Shown here in pieces: positions 48,469 to 61,692 of a stretch of 64,000 bases of DNA. The DNA lies in contig NC_050467.1 of assembly GCF_013373865.1 (NCBI RefSeq), positions 37,805,132 through 37,869,131 of the forward strand. The letters run 5' to 3'. How positions within the stretch are numbered: the stretch's first letter is position 1; each line of letters begins with the position of its first letter. This stretch comes from Monomorium pharaonis. Lineage: Eukaryota; Arthropoda; Insecta; Hymenoptera; Formicidae. The notes beneath the pieces are model-generated. The model was not told the DNA's origin, searched no databases, and was given only the letters and a program-made list of their open reading frames with translations. The position numbers were made by a program, and so were the translations under genes.

Positions 48469-49322
48469 CGGGATAAACGCGCTGATGGGATACACGGCAA
48501 ATGCGCGAGCACGTGTTTTAGCGTTAGATTTAACAGTATCGTGCGTATTCACGATTTTTTTTAAGTGAAAAAGCATGACTGTAAAAACTGCCATTGCATT
48601 GTGCGTGAAAAGAGAAAGCGAAGAGAGGGAAAAAAACAATATCGTGTTTGAAAGGGCAATCGGTTATTATTTCCTGCACTACTGTGATGTATCGGGTATC
48701 GATTGTGTGTTAACAGAAATACCGTTATCTACGTCTACGAGACAAGGAAGCTATTGTTTCTGGTGTTAACCGTAATATTACCGTAATACTCAGGCTACTG
48801 TATATAATATTTGTACTTGCATTTTGCGCGAAAACGCGCAGTGGCGCGATAACGATGCTTTGTTCGTAGTAAATACGCGCAATATTTTCCATAATAGCAA
48901 AGCCATCATAATAAAGCTGAATCATATTTCGTATAATGTAACAGGCTCGTCGAAAATTTGGAAGTATCGGAAAAGTATCGAAAAACCTTCGTTCGACTCC
49001 ACGTACGGCCAGATACAAAATACCAACGCGCGGTTTATCTCAATTATCTAACTCACCCCTCTAATAATGCAACTTAACCGCATCAGATTAATTCATGCTT
49101 TTCACGTTTTCCGCTACACGTCGGGCATTATAATAATAATAAATATTTCCTATTATAACCATCGCATTTTAGTCATCTCTCGTCCTAATTCTGGACAAAG
49201 TGCTCACTTTACCATTTACACCGGAATCTTGGCGGCGATTCTAAATCCGCAGCGAAACGTACACACGAAAAGGACGCGTGTACAGACCGAGATGTGCACG
49301 TACTGCATTTCGTTTTTGTGCG

Positions 49323-49324
<2 letters not shown>

Positions 49325-49357
<33 letters not shown>
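49325..49357. repeat. (GA)n microsatellite
   Basis: About 16 GA units ending in GACAGACAGAC. Confidence 0.93.
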
Positions 49358-49365
<8 letters not shown>

Positions 49366-49729
49366 TATCTCGAAACGTCATTAATGCGTCGTAGCGTACG
49401 GGGGTTCACGAGGGTAAACACGCGTGTGCACACGTATTAACGGTGCGGACGCACGGTCGGGCGCATCCCAGGAAAACGACACATTATTTTCCCGAACGGT
49501 AATCGCGGATTCAGCCGCACGGTCTGAAAATGTATATATCGTACGGTCTTCATAATACGGCTGTTACCATGAACTATTGCGGCGCCCGCAATTCTGTCCT
49601 GTCTCGTATTTTAGGTCAGACTCTTCAGGGATAACGCGATGTATGCACGCCCATGTTATTTGAAAGAGATATGTACATACACATGCATTCCTATGCTAAT
49701 ACAAAACTTCGGATAGTCTGCAATAATAT

Positions 49730-49730
<1 letters not shown>

Positions 49731-49761
<31 letters not shown>
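49731..49761. repeat. (CA)n microsatellite
   Basis: About 15 CA units. Confidence 0.93.
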
Positions 49762-49762
<1 letters not shown>

Positions 49763-49900
49763 TTCACGTTAAATCTAATTTACTACAATCGACTGTAATT
49801 AAAGGGAAGTAAAAGAAACAGCACGGATCACATTTTATATTCTTATTTACGATGGCGTGTCCCAAAAATTGCGTTTTAATTGCGGGATCTTTGCATTAAT

Positions 49901-50660
49901 TATGCCCGTAATTGCCAATTAAAGGGAGAAGTTTAGCTTCGAAGAAACAAGTCGTGAACTCCGCGCGCAGAAATAGAAAGAGACTCGGTCGGACCGCGCG
50001 CGGCACACAGAGTATTCCCGACCTCTTTCCCGTTTAATCGCCCCGCCGCTATTCTTGCTGATTAACCGGATGTCATGTTAATTAGACGCGTACGGAATGA
50101 AATTGTGCAGACGACTGGCGATTATTATTTACGCGCGTCGCTCTTTTTCACGTTCTCGCGTGCTAGCTGCCGCCACTGCCGCCGCTTCGAATTTACTTCG
50201 CGCAATTACCCATGGGTCTGTTCCTGAAATATCGCGTTCTCCGCCACGTTTTGCTTTTAATTTCGCGCCGGGCCTTCGTCGCCCGCGCGTTAGCGCGCGG
50301 TTATCCTTGGAGGGCGATATTCATTTTATTAACCGCGCGTGCGCCGGGCATCGCAACGGGTGCAAGGAAAGAGAAAGAAAGAAAAAAAAAAGAGGCGGAT
50401 GGAAAGAATGGGGAAAACGCGAGAGAGAAAAGAGAAGAAAAATTTAAACGCGCGTGTGGGATCCTTCTGCGCGGGGGCTCCTAAGCTCCGTATTTTATCG
50501 TCCGACCGACGTTCAAATTCTCGCGTGTCCGTAATTCGCACGTTACTACGTAATCTTGGTGATGTGAAAGACTCTCGCGGTCTTGTACAGACTGATTCGC
50601 GATCGAAGATATCACATCACTCGGAAGAGCCGCTTTCTGAACCGTCTAGATAAAGCGCCG
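49901..50660. promoter_or_regulatory. CpG-rich block, possible promoter or enhancer
   Basis: GC- and CpG-rich island in AT-rich surroundings, with many GCGCG runs. Overlapping ORFs on both strands are Arg/Lys low-complexity. No gene is attached that I can see. Confidence 0.35.
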
Positions 50661-53600
50661 CTGCAATTAAATCTCTCGAGTAACATCGGCCGAGTTTTTT
50701 TTTTTTTTTTGAGCGCAAAGTTTGAGTATCGTTAATTGGCAAACGCCCCGTAGTTTGCTGGTGCTATCGTAGTCGTGTATACCTTCTAAATACCTTACCC
50801 TCTTCTTCTGGGTCACTCGCCAATACCGCGCGGATTCGGCGCGATACGAAAGTTTGCGCTGCGAAACCAATTTAAGAGGGCGAAACTTATACGATAATAT
50901 CGGCCGGAACTCATTCGGAGAGTGTCAAGGCCATTTTTTTCGCATCGAGCCCATTACATACGTTTTCTTAACACACAAAAAGTTTGCTCAAAAGTACAAC
51001 ACGTTTACGTAACGTTACCGTTGAATTTTAATTGTTTTCTGCAACTTATTCACAATTCCTAAAACAAATGTCAATTAAAAAAATAATAACGTGTTAACTT
51101 AGTTGAATGTCAAGTTTAAGCTTCACTTTTAAGTACTATTTAGATGATTACGATTTCATAGATATATCGAAATTTCGCTGAAACTATCGCCAATTGCCGA
51201 AACTGGAAACTTGGGCGATTTTAAATAAATATATAGAATTATTTGATTTGCGCATTACGCGTTACATAAAATCACATTACTTTAAACTTTCATAGCTGCT
51301 TTGAAGTGTTATGCAAATACATATATCTAAAAATACCCGTGGTTGCGTGTAATGCACTTTGCGATATGCACTGATAATATTTACAGACGTCATCACGCTT
51401 GGCTTTTTCCGGAATAACGATAAGCAAGCGCAGCGGCAGAGTGGGAGTATGAAAAATCTCGTTTTAAAGTCCGCCAGGAGCCGTACCTGTAAATTAAACT
51501 TTAATCAAAAATTCCCGCGTAGCGAAGAATAGCCCGACCAAGTTGCGCTCTTGTAGTGAACCATAGGTCCGTTGGGTATACCATGAGGTGGAGAAAAAAA
51601 AAAAGAAAGATCTGCGCCACGGTCCCTGCCGGTCCCTCCCGGTACCTTTATCGAAGTCAAATTTCAAATTCGGGTCGATTAGGCACGCGCGTGATAGTCG
51701 CGGAATTATTTTCACTTGCGAGATTAGAAATGGGTTTCCAGCCGCGCGATATCAGTAATATACGGGTTAACGTTGCTCCAAATTACCGCGCGGTTGGTCG
51801 ATTAATTCCATTTTCTCTAATAACTACGTCGAACCCACGGGCATGTCCCGTTCGCATCCGAAATCGAATCACCGCGCGTCGGCAGTCAATCCATCGCGTC
51901 AATTTCTAAGTGATTGCGTGTCGATACGCTCGATTAGTCAACCGAAATTCGGTGGCAGGTTCGCGGTGGAACGATGTCAAATCGACGACGAAAAATTTCA
52001 AGTCAATTCCCCTGAATCTGCGATTCATCCCCGATTATAGCAGTACCGGAATTTCCGACATATGCCTACAATCTCAGTAACTTATAGATAATATATATAT
52101 ATATTCATATAACTTTGCACATATTTCTCATACAAGTAATATTATATAATTTTATTTGAGAAATTGATTTTGTTTCTCGCAAAACATTCTAAAACAATCC
52201 ATCCGTTCTATAATTACATTTAAAATGAATCGTACTTAACCCGAGGCATTTAAATGTAACTTCAATGCAATTGACTTACCTTAGTAAAACGATAAACGAT
52301 ATATCTAATCTTTTAATTAATCAGTTAGAACTTACGAGCTTATCGCGATGATGCGCGATAAGAAATCGCCTCTCTCCATTTCACATTTTACATGACACAT
52401 TTTCATCGAGAGGGGGGGGGGGGGCGCCGTCGTTTTAACAGTTCGAAGAAGTTTGCGCAAACGAGTGAAATTACTTGAAATTTCCGTACGGAACGGCGGC
52501 CGGGAATAACGTAGGAACGTTACAGCGGCACGGCGGCGTTCTACGTTAATACAGATGTATGAATTACTGTCACGTACCGCGAAGGTTTTCTGTACGCGAT
52601 GCGTAATTTGTACCGCTGCCTGCGCTCCGTCGTGAGATGAATAAATCATTCGCCACTTATCACGCGGAAACTTTCGAACATGCACACACATATACATATA
52701 CATATACATAATACGCATACGGAAAACGTCAGTGATCCTGCACGTTGGCCGCTGTAGAGTCATATGTAATGTGCGCAGTTTAGCCGCAGTTTACCTATTC
52801 CCCGAGAGCCCTTTTTCACCCGACTTTCAAACATAAATATGTACGCATGTGTGTGCATTTATGTACACACACGTATGTTCGTCGGTGTATGTGTACACGG
52901 CGAGGGACGACGTACATCCAAACGACAATTTATCCTAAAACGCGTCTCGAACGACGTTAGATATTATTCATCTGAGAATCTCAGGGCTCTCACCGACCCG
53001 ACGAAGATGCAAGAGGACCGACGGGCGCTGCTTTTCTCCACGAGAGGAAAGGACGAAGACGGATTTCCGGCGAGTCGCTCGAGGGATTAAAATCTTTTTC
53101 TGAGAGACATCACTATAAGTTCCTTAAACTGTGACAAACGTTAGTTTATTTTGTATGTCTCGTGATAATTCTAAAAATTTTATTTCACACAGATAATTAA
53201 ACAGTTAATTTAGATCTGATCATAGACCATGCAATTTGACTGTTTTAAGAGAAATTAAAGTAATTTCAAAAATAATCGTCTGAAGAGACAAACAAACTTT
53301 CGTAGTATATTTGTTTAAATAACAATTTTTAATTGAACTGCTTTTTTAAATTAGAGTAATAATATTAAGAAAATAAACAACTATAAAATTTTTATCTGTA
53401 TTCACATATTTATATTGAAGTTATACATAAAAAGTTTTTATATACAATTTTATGTAATATAAGTTTCATGTGTTTTATAGTGTACAGAATATGTTAAAAT
53501 TTTTTTAATACTCTTTAGAAGAAAATGAATTTAATTAAGCTTTTCTCAATTTCTAAATATTAATCGATTTAAATGCACAAATTAATAGTTTTTCGGCTGT

Positions 53601-54284
53601 AACGATATTTTTCTATGTGAAAAACTATTTTTCAGAGTTAGTGGAAGAAACGTAACCAAAATAAAACTAAATAAATTCTAACTATTTTAGTAATCGATTT
53701 TTCAATCTATTCTTACAGAATTCAAATGTGAATTAATAAATTTTCATATTAAGATAGATTTGATTCTCATTAAGATTCGACTCATTAGTTCGGATATCCG
53801 TACTTGAATAATCGGATAATTCGGTGAATTAATTATATCAGGACCGAATATTAGCAAATCCAGATTGTATTTACAGCTCTACTCTATATGTATAATGCAT
53901 GGAATATATCCATTATATACTAGAGGAAATAAGGATGCATTGCAGTTATCATTACAACAATTTATACGATAGTGGATAACGATAACAACGGCACACAATT
54001 AAAGCCAAAGGTATTCTATTCCATTCCACTTCATAAAATTACAATAGTGCAGATGGCGAACTGATAGTATACCACCTGTATTAATTAAAGACCGGGCACA
54101 AAATGGTAGCATTTGGCGAGCTAATAAATTCCAAATGCATTAAGCTTTTAGAGCTAAATTGCGTTCGCAATCTGTATTAAAGTATTAATTTTGTGATAAA
54201 TTATCTTTCGACTTCTAAAAACGTAATTAGAAGAAAACAAAATAATAAAAAGAGTAATTGCCGAATAATAAGATTTAATGTTAA
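50661..54284. other. Intergenic, no gene supported
   Basis: AT-rich with a G13 homopolymer at 52412-52424 and a CpG-richer part near 52430-53090. ORFs 52332-52763 and 52839-53090 have no recognisable domain and alternate cysteine/histidine-rich simple sequence with random protein. Confidence 0.45.
52412..52424. repeat. G13 homopolymer run
   Basis: Thirteen consecutive G, a likely sequencing or assembly length error site. Confidence 0.9.
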
Positions 54285-55140
54285 TTATCCGACCTTGACG
54301 TTCCATTTACTTTGACAGCCGAGTAAGTTGGTGTATTTATTAATACAATCCTGGTGCGGAAGGAACACGCGATTTTCGAATTCCCGGTCGCGATAAGGGA
54401 GTAAAGTGCCAAGTGTCCGCGGCACGTGGTACAGGGCGACGCCGTGACAAGTGTAAATCACGATTCCGGGGAGAGCTTCGCGAGAGTTCGACTTGCCTCG
54501 CCAGTAGCGAGCTGCGAAATCGACGATGCGACGGGGCGCGACGGTGCAATCGGGTGGATGGAACGAAGGAGGAAAGGAAGGAGGAAGGAAGAGAGGAAGA
54601 AGGGAAGGAAGGAAGGAAGGAAGAAAAAAGAGAATGCGCGGCACACGTGTGGCCCATTCGTTCCGAATCCTCCCGCCTCTACCCGGTGTGGGCATCGCGC
54701 GGGGTGCCGGACGAGGCACCGAGGAAGAGGGGAAAAAAAAAAGCAGAGGGTAGTCACGCTCCAGGGGCATTTTTCAGAAGCTGCTTGTCGGCCACCATAT
54801 CCTGCCCAGCCAACCCCCCTACCCTCCCCACACCCTTTCCTTCTCTCACGTCCACGGAAAAGTCGATAGTTGCGTAGACAGCGTTCTCGGGAGGCGGCAG
54901 AAGAACGGGTGCCAAAACGAAGGGCGGCAGAAGAGACGGAAAAGGCAACCGCGGCTGGCTCTCGCGGGCCGTTGTCAGAAGTTACCATCGATTTTTCAAA
55001 TTCCCCGTGGGTACATAGGCGACTGACACAATCGGATTTTCTTCGTTCGCCGAGCGTCACCCGGGATATTTGTCAAGAGCCCGTGAGTCTGACCATACTC
55101 CGGACGCTTACTACTTGCGCGGATGGAAGAACCGCCTAAC
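54285..55140. promoter_or_regulatory. GC-rich block with GGAA repeats and long overlapping ORFs on both strands
   Basis: GGAA/GGAAG repeats at about 54568-54628 inside a CpG-rich block. Open frames of 147-200 codons overlap on both strands, a sign of compositional bias. None has domain features. A promoter, enhancer or unrecognised 5' exon is possible. Confidence 0.35.
54568..54628. repeat. (GGAA)n-type purine repeat
   Basis: Imperfect GGAAG/GGAA repeats, ending in four perfect GGAA units. Confidence 0.85.
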
Positions 55141-57859
55141 CCATTGAGAAATCGCTTTCTCCTATTCATAAAACTTTGTTCGGGATATATGCGAGATTGT
55201 ATTTACTCTGAAAATTAATCAACGTGCAACATGATCACCGAACCGAAATATTCACCTTCGCAAAATACTTCTTTTTATTAATTTAATTTGTTATAGATAT
55301 AGACATAATTATTTTCTAATAAGTAAAATATACATTTAACAATGGAGTAATAATCCAATTTTAGATTTCTATATATATTTTTGTGTGTATTAGATTTATT
55401 TATTGTAAAAACAACCATATATGTTAGATTGATTTACAATTAGACTACATAGTCAGACAAAGTCTTTATAGGCCAAGTGCGAAAACCACGTCCATAAACG
55501 CGAAATCATTGTCGGCCGCATGTCCGAAATTTCCGAAGTTCGAGCGTTACAGAGATATGTGTCAGAGCTATTGGGTTATTTCGCGGTAAAGCATGGCGAC
55601 GCGAGACACTTGCCAAACGAGGCTATCGGCGTGGTAACGTAACCGACACTTGCATAAACAACCTGCCTGCTGCGGTACGATCGATTTCTCAAAGGCTTAT
55701 CGACACGTAGAATAAATGGGATTTTCGTGTAATTCCGTCTACAACCCGAAGTTATTCCCAAATTGTATTACCACTTCTCGAATTGCGAAGTATCGGTACA
55801 ATACGTCAGTCAGTCCGTGAAAGACTGTAAACCTCTTATAAAATATATAATCACCGGCAATTTTACGCATCTCTTGACCGAATTTGCGCTGCGGTGAGCC
55901 ACTTTTGTACACGGTTGGAAAATTTGTGTTAAATTTAACGTGTATCGCATGTCCCAAATGGTCCACTCAAAGTTTCGTGTCAATTTAACACGAGATAAAT
56001 ACGTTAGAAGGTAAGACGAATATTATGTAAAAAAAATATAACACTTCGACGAAATTTGGAAGTAAATTGTGGAAGCACATTTCTTTGCTAAAATTAACAT
56101 TTATAATGTGCTGGCATTTATTAATTTATCTTAGAATTTATATTTTTAAAATAACAATATTTTTCTCATAAATTATATTTTCTTAATATTAAAGAAATGT
56201 TTAACATAAAATATTCAAATAACGCACACATCACATTATATTAAATTGACACTCAGATAAAAATTCAATACAAGTTTTAATAAAGACCGCGATTTTGACA
56301 TATTATAAATATAAAATATTTTCCAGTGTGTAGCATAAAATATATAAATTCGAACAAATCTTGAATGGATAAAAAAGAATAAAGTAATTACATTGGCATT
56401 GCTATGCTACGCTAAGAGCTCTTTATTCTTCTCTAATAAAGTTGTTTTCACATTAGAATTTGTTCTAATAGAATTATATCAAGAGATTGTTTCTGCCCTA
56501 AGGTGCCTTCTACACCCATCTTTATAATCGGCTTTACCGATCAACAAGTTCATTGGACAATGCCCGTTACTGAATACGTGTCAATCGATCTATGCCAGTC
56601 GGCACAAAATGCCGATCAGCACGTATATGGCTTTTGCTGGCTATAGCCGATGGGCGACAAAAGAAGCGAAGCCGAATCTTATATTAGAAGCACAAACATC
56701 GATCAATCCTTCATACTAATCGCGTTATCAATTTCAATTTTCGCATGCTAGAAAAATTTCTCCGAATTTATTCTCTAAAGCCTAAATTCACTGTATTTCA
56801 GATCTGTATTTTAGATTTAATATTCGTTATTTAATATCAGGTTTATTAAATCAGTTAAATGCCGTTGCCAACTAACTTTGACTTTACGTCACAATGCTAT
56901 ATCTCTATACTATGCTGAACTTAATTATACAGACATGCGGCTTTACAGCATGCAGGAAGTATGCGAATTATGCCTTCAGACGTCTACGCTGGCTAGCAAT
57001 AGTCTGTACGCTGTAAGGTTTCTTCTACTTTAAAAATTCTCCGCACGGTTCAGTGACCACGTACTGTACGGGAGATATAGAAGCTACTCTATACCCGATT
57101 CTCCAACGTCAACACTAGGGTTGCCATTTCACGAGGTTTAAAAATCCGGAGATCGTAGCAATGGAGACCGAGTAGATGTAGGAGTAGAGAAATCGCGTTT
57201 CCACTGAATTTTCAAGTCGAACTTTCAAGTAAGAAAAAATTGTCAATATTTTCTCACCGCATATATCTTAGATGCCCGATATCGCAGACACTTAAGGTAA
57301 ACAAACGGCAGTTTATCGTATCACGCGTATCAAGAACGGCAATTATTTCTTCGTGATGTTAACACGTGGTCTGCGGCTTAAAGGATATCTCGCGCGGAAG
57401 AAATTAGCTTTAAAGACCGGTTCTAAACTTCGCGAATATTAACCATTCATCAATGTTACATCGAGCAAACATGAAATATTCCCTCGCGTTAGTTCCCACA
57501 GGCATCAAATGCGGCTCCATATATCATAAGTTTAAAATATCGAACCATTCTACTGCTCTCCAATGTATCAAGATTTTTGATACCATCAAATGAGTTCGCT
57601 TTATTCTATGTAAGAATGGCTTCGCGTGTTAAAAAACAATTACCCCGATCAATTCGATTTCAATAAAATTTAAAGAAACGATAAGAAAAGAATGGAACAC
57701 GCGGTGGCATCATCGATACGGGGATTAAAGTCCCCGCATAAGATCCCTTATTTGGATCTTCAATTGTTTCGAGCAGTTCCCTTTTATCTTTCGATACTTG
57801 ATACATCGGTAGGGAGAAGGGAGGACGAGGAAATCCAAGTTTAACGATACGGAAACGAT
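55141..57859. other. AT-rich intergenic, no gene supported
   Basis: Small open frames at 55576-55966 on the minus strand have no domain I recognise. 56510-56690 contains several short self-complementary words (for example TCGGCA...TGCCGA) but no clear terminal repeats. Confidence 0.45.
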
Positions 57860-58500
57860 CTACCGCTTACAACCGAGGTCCTTTCCAAGCTTTCCTCTCC
57901 TCATACTCGCGAGTCGGTCAGAATGCAACACTTCCCGAACCGTAAGCGGCCGCTGCGGTTCGATAGCCTTGGGACCGATGGCCGAATAAACAGGCCGGGC
58001 GGGCGCGCGGCGCAAATCGATCCGTCTCATCCCCGTATCGATATCGGATGCCGCATTCGTTAGACTGCACCCCCCAAAGCTGAAAGTCCGGCCTGACGTA
58101 ACGAGGCGTGCGAACGGCACACGGCGTGCCGTGCAGTGCCGTGCCGCTCGGTGCCGTGCCGAGCGGAACGGAACGAGCAGCCGAAAGCCAGAGCGCATGT
58201 CGATGCCTCGAGCGGCAGCAGCCAATGGACTGGCTAAAATATTAAACGGGAGCAAAGACCCTGTTCTCGTACGCCACGTAGCCGCGTTCAATTCCTGAGC
58301 CACAGTCTCACCGACCCCCGCCGCGGACGGGCGGGGGATCGTGGAAAGTGGAAACAGACGGTCGTGGCCAGACTCGCCGCGCCGCGACAGTCCGGACCTG
58401 CACTACTGGCGACATCCGTAAGCTCGGGCGAGAAAAGAAGAGGGACGATGCGCCGCCACCTCGGATCGGTCGGCACTGGTCGGGGGTGAGTTAACTTCAA
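57860..58500. promoter_or_regulatory. CpG-rich block with GTGCCGTGCC repeats, possible promoter
   Basis: Local GC maximum including the palindrome CCGCTCGG...CCGAGCGG (58144-58166) and repeated GTGCCGTGCC words. A good + strand donor, GGG|GTGAGT, lies near 58484, so a noncoding first exon of an unseen + strand gene is possible. ORFs here are Arg-rich and unrecognised. Confidence 0.35.
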
Positions 58501-61500
58501 TCCGGAATGGAATTTAATCGAAATTTATTTACGAAATATGGGTCACGTAGCGGATATTATTTTAGAAAATAATTTTATCATAACTCAGTTTAGAGAGATA
58601 AAAGTGGTTCGTACGATTTCTTTTGTCTTTTATTATCTCTCTATTTTATTATCTTTACTTCTCTCTCTCTCTCTCACTTTCTCTCTCAAAATTTTTAAAT
58701 TTATGTAATATAGCATATATTTGCACGAAACTTTCTATTTATGTCAGATTATTTATATTTTAATGAAATAATTTCGTTCGCTTTAATTAAATAGTCTCAA
58801 AGTGAAAGTAAACTCAGACAACACGTTTAAAATCAAGATAAAAGACATTTTAAAAATGGTTTTTACACATACGATATAATACAATTATTCATATTTGTAT
58901 TCAATCAAACATTTCTTGTTCCCAATTTTTTGTTTTTCCGCAACGTAAGTTTATTGTGGCTAAAGTTATTAGTAATTACATTAATGATTCATTTTGCACA
59001 GGCACAGTGTTATGCAACGAACACGTGTAACGCAAACACACGTGATCGTCTTAAGATAATAGACGTTAAAGTTCGGTAGATTACAATCATGCTAAATTGT
59101 CTTTTCTTATTTCCGAGTTGGATAATAGTGTTAAACTTCAACTGTTATTGTCTCGAGACAATGGTGTTGCGTTCACAATAGCTCGTATTGTTACATAGCG
59201 TATATTGCCTATATATTCAAGTGACTTCTCAATCTTAATGATTATTTGATTAATTTTACGGCAGGTGAGTCATTTTAAAAATAATATTTAATTATAATAG
59301 ACATTTCTCATTTTATGAGAAAATAAAATCTGATTTCTCTATTATTAACTGTAAAATTCCATCGGAAAAATTCGTTCGATTGATATAATTTTCAGCAGTT
59401 CTAAAAATATAATATTTCTCGACATAAAGTGGTTTAAATTAATCAACATCTGATTAACAACTTCTCAATATACTGACACAGATTGTAACGTATTGTCAAT
59501 TTGACTTTACCGTTTGTGTGCCTAAAATAATCAAATAAATTTATATGTATAGTTAAACGTGTAACAAAGCATACTAAAAAAAAAAAGCGGTACTTTCTAA
59601 ATTCGATGTCAATAATCTTTGTGAGTACGCTCTGAAATAACATACTAGAATTTTTTTTGGTTAAATATAGAAGCATGTGAAGGTAACGTAAGCGACGTTA
59701 TGGCGTTTACTTTTTACAAAACGCAACAGCACTCGTCGCTCACATGTGGTCGACCGCAAAAAGGATCGCCACATTTTTTTTTTCGGTGAGTTTTCAGCAC
59801 GTACTAGAGTTTCGGCATCTCGCGTCGCCGCCTATTCCAGCGTAAAAATTTTGTCAGAAAACCTGTGCATTTATACGTGATACACAGTCCATTTAATAGG
59901 TCATGATTTATACTGCTTTAGCATTTTTTTGATCGTACGAAAATTACTTGTGTTTGTACAAGGATGCGGAAACGATACTTCGATGGTAGCACCATTGTTT
60001 GCAACTGTTTTTTCGTTACGTGGGAAAATGTTTTCGAAGCGCTTTGTCGTGCGCGGTTATAATTCACTAAGTTTTACATTAATTCATTAATATGCAAACC
60101 GTTGTAATTATAACTTGTACTCTACATCCGTAAATATAGTGAGCGTACCTGAAAATTCTAATTCTAAGATGTTTTATCAAATCACAGAGAATCACATAAA
60201 TGGTTAAAATTAAATACTTGTGATTAACGAAGACAAATCTATATTATTGATTGGCTGTATGCCACAAGATTTATTTTATTTTTATATATATTATTTTATT
60301 TATATAAAATGTGACACCAGACGACAATCATTACGTTTATATCAATTGTATCGCTAATGAAAACATCAATTATATCACTGATCAAATACAATTTTGTTAG
60401 ATTTTATGTTGTATACGTTGTCTCTTTTTTCCCCATACATTATTACTTGCTATTTAGATATTTCCACGTTGATGGGGCGATGATATACTTTTGGTGATCT
60501 ACTACGACGCCACTCAGATTGTTCCTACAGAAGACATTACTATTGATACAGAATTATATACAATGTTTGCGTAATAGATCATATATATTATTAACATAAT
60601 AATCGAACTACAATAACAAATTTTCATGTAATGTATGATATTCAATTAATACAAAATGTACTGTTGTTATATGTCAATAATTTTAATAATAATAATAATT
60701 TTATTTAAAAAAATTAATTAATTCACATGCTTTAATGACGCACGTGGAGAGATCACATATCGATTACAAGAAACAAAGTCGAATTAGATAACTTTTAATC
60801 AATTCCGAAAGTTTTAACGATCATTGCCATCGAATAGAAATATCTTATGATAATAAAAGCTCAATTCTCTAATGATATTTACAGCTCATAATTTTTGTGT
60901 GATATGTCTCGTTAATGATACTCTTAATTAATTTAGAGGTTTGAGTCCAATGTGAAACTTGATTATTGATATGCAAGAAATGAAAGAATGATATGCTCAA
61001 TTAAAAAATACAAGGATTACACCGAAATATCCGCATTTAGAAAGGGTTAACAAGAATATGAGTAAAAATATCCCGTCGTGCAATATAGACTCGAATAGCC
61101 ACAGAAAGGTCTGAGATAGGGTCGAATCTAATTTTATGTTTGCCAATCGAGCGCGACTTGCCTGCCGGATATACCGAGACTGATCTAATGCCCGACGCAA
61201 CGACCGAAAGTCGTAGAGGCTATGATACGTTTATACGACCTTTGGTAATTCAGAGTTTATAGGTCGTCCCGGTATGTAAGCGAAAGAGATACTCCTTTCT
61301 GTCATAACAATATCCCGCGCGTATACGCGGAAAATCGCATAAATGCGTTTTTATTAAATCTCTCGTTCTTCGACGGCGGGCGAAATTTTAATTAAAAGCG
61401 ACGGGCTCGCGCGATCGGCACATCGGTTTATCTGTAACCCTTTGTACGAGTTCCCCGCGAGTTTCATCACATTCACCCCCGCGACCTGTGGGGTTATTAA

Positions 61501-61692
61501 ATTATTTTAGGTCGATGATCGCGCGCGTAAATTCTGAACAGAGATGCGAGTGGGCTATGGGTCGATTATTTTTATCAATGGTTCTGAATTAAAGCGTGAC
61601 AAAGGATACGCGCGTGGATAGCGCTCAAGTCCGGAACGGGCTTTTTTTTTATTTACTCTAGTAACGACCCGGCAACACACAATGTGTCCCAT
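58501..61692. other. AT-rich intergenic and 3' flank of the five-exon minus-strand gene
   Basis: Contains a CT repeat at 58659-58686 and a plausible isolated donor CAG|GTGAGT at about 59265. A minus-strand AATAAA at 61653-61648 lies 40 bases past the stop of the gene to its right. Nothing else recognised. Confidence 0.45.
61648..61653 (-). terminator. Polyadenylation signal of the five-exon candidate gene
   Basis: Minus-strand AATAAA 40 bases after the stop codon. Confidence 0.5.

Larger units (their letters stand above)
40743..49900. other. Gene-poor intergenic DNA with scattered microsatellites
   Basis: No ORF in this stretch carries a recognisable domain, and the longer ones coincide with repeats or CpG-rich sequence. 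Listed separately are the simple repeats. The region may be regulatory for the LRR-Ig gene, or hold noncoding transcripts that cannot be seen by eye. Confidence 0.45.

Noticed and set aside
48260..48639. ORFs of 102 and 122 codons around an AT repeat
   Set aside because: Held open by the AT microsatellite and random flanks; no domain.
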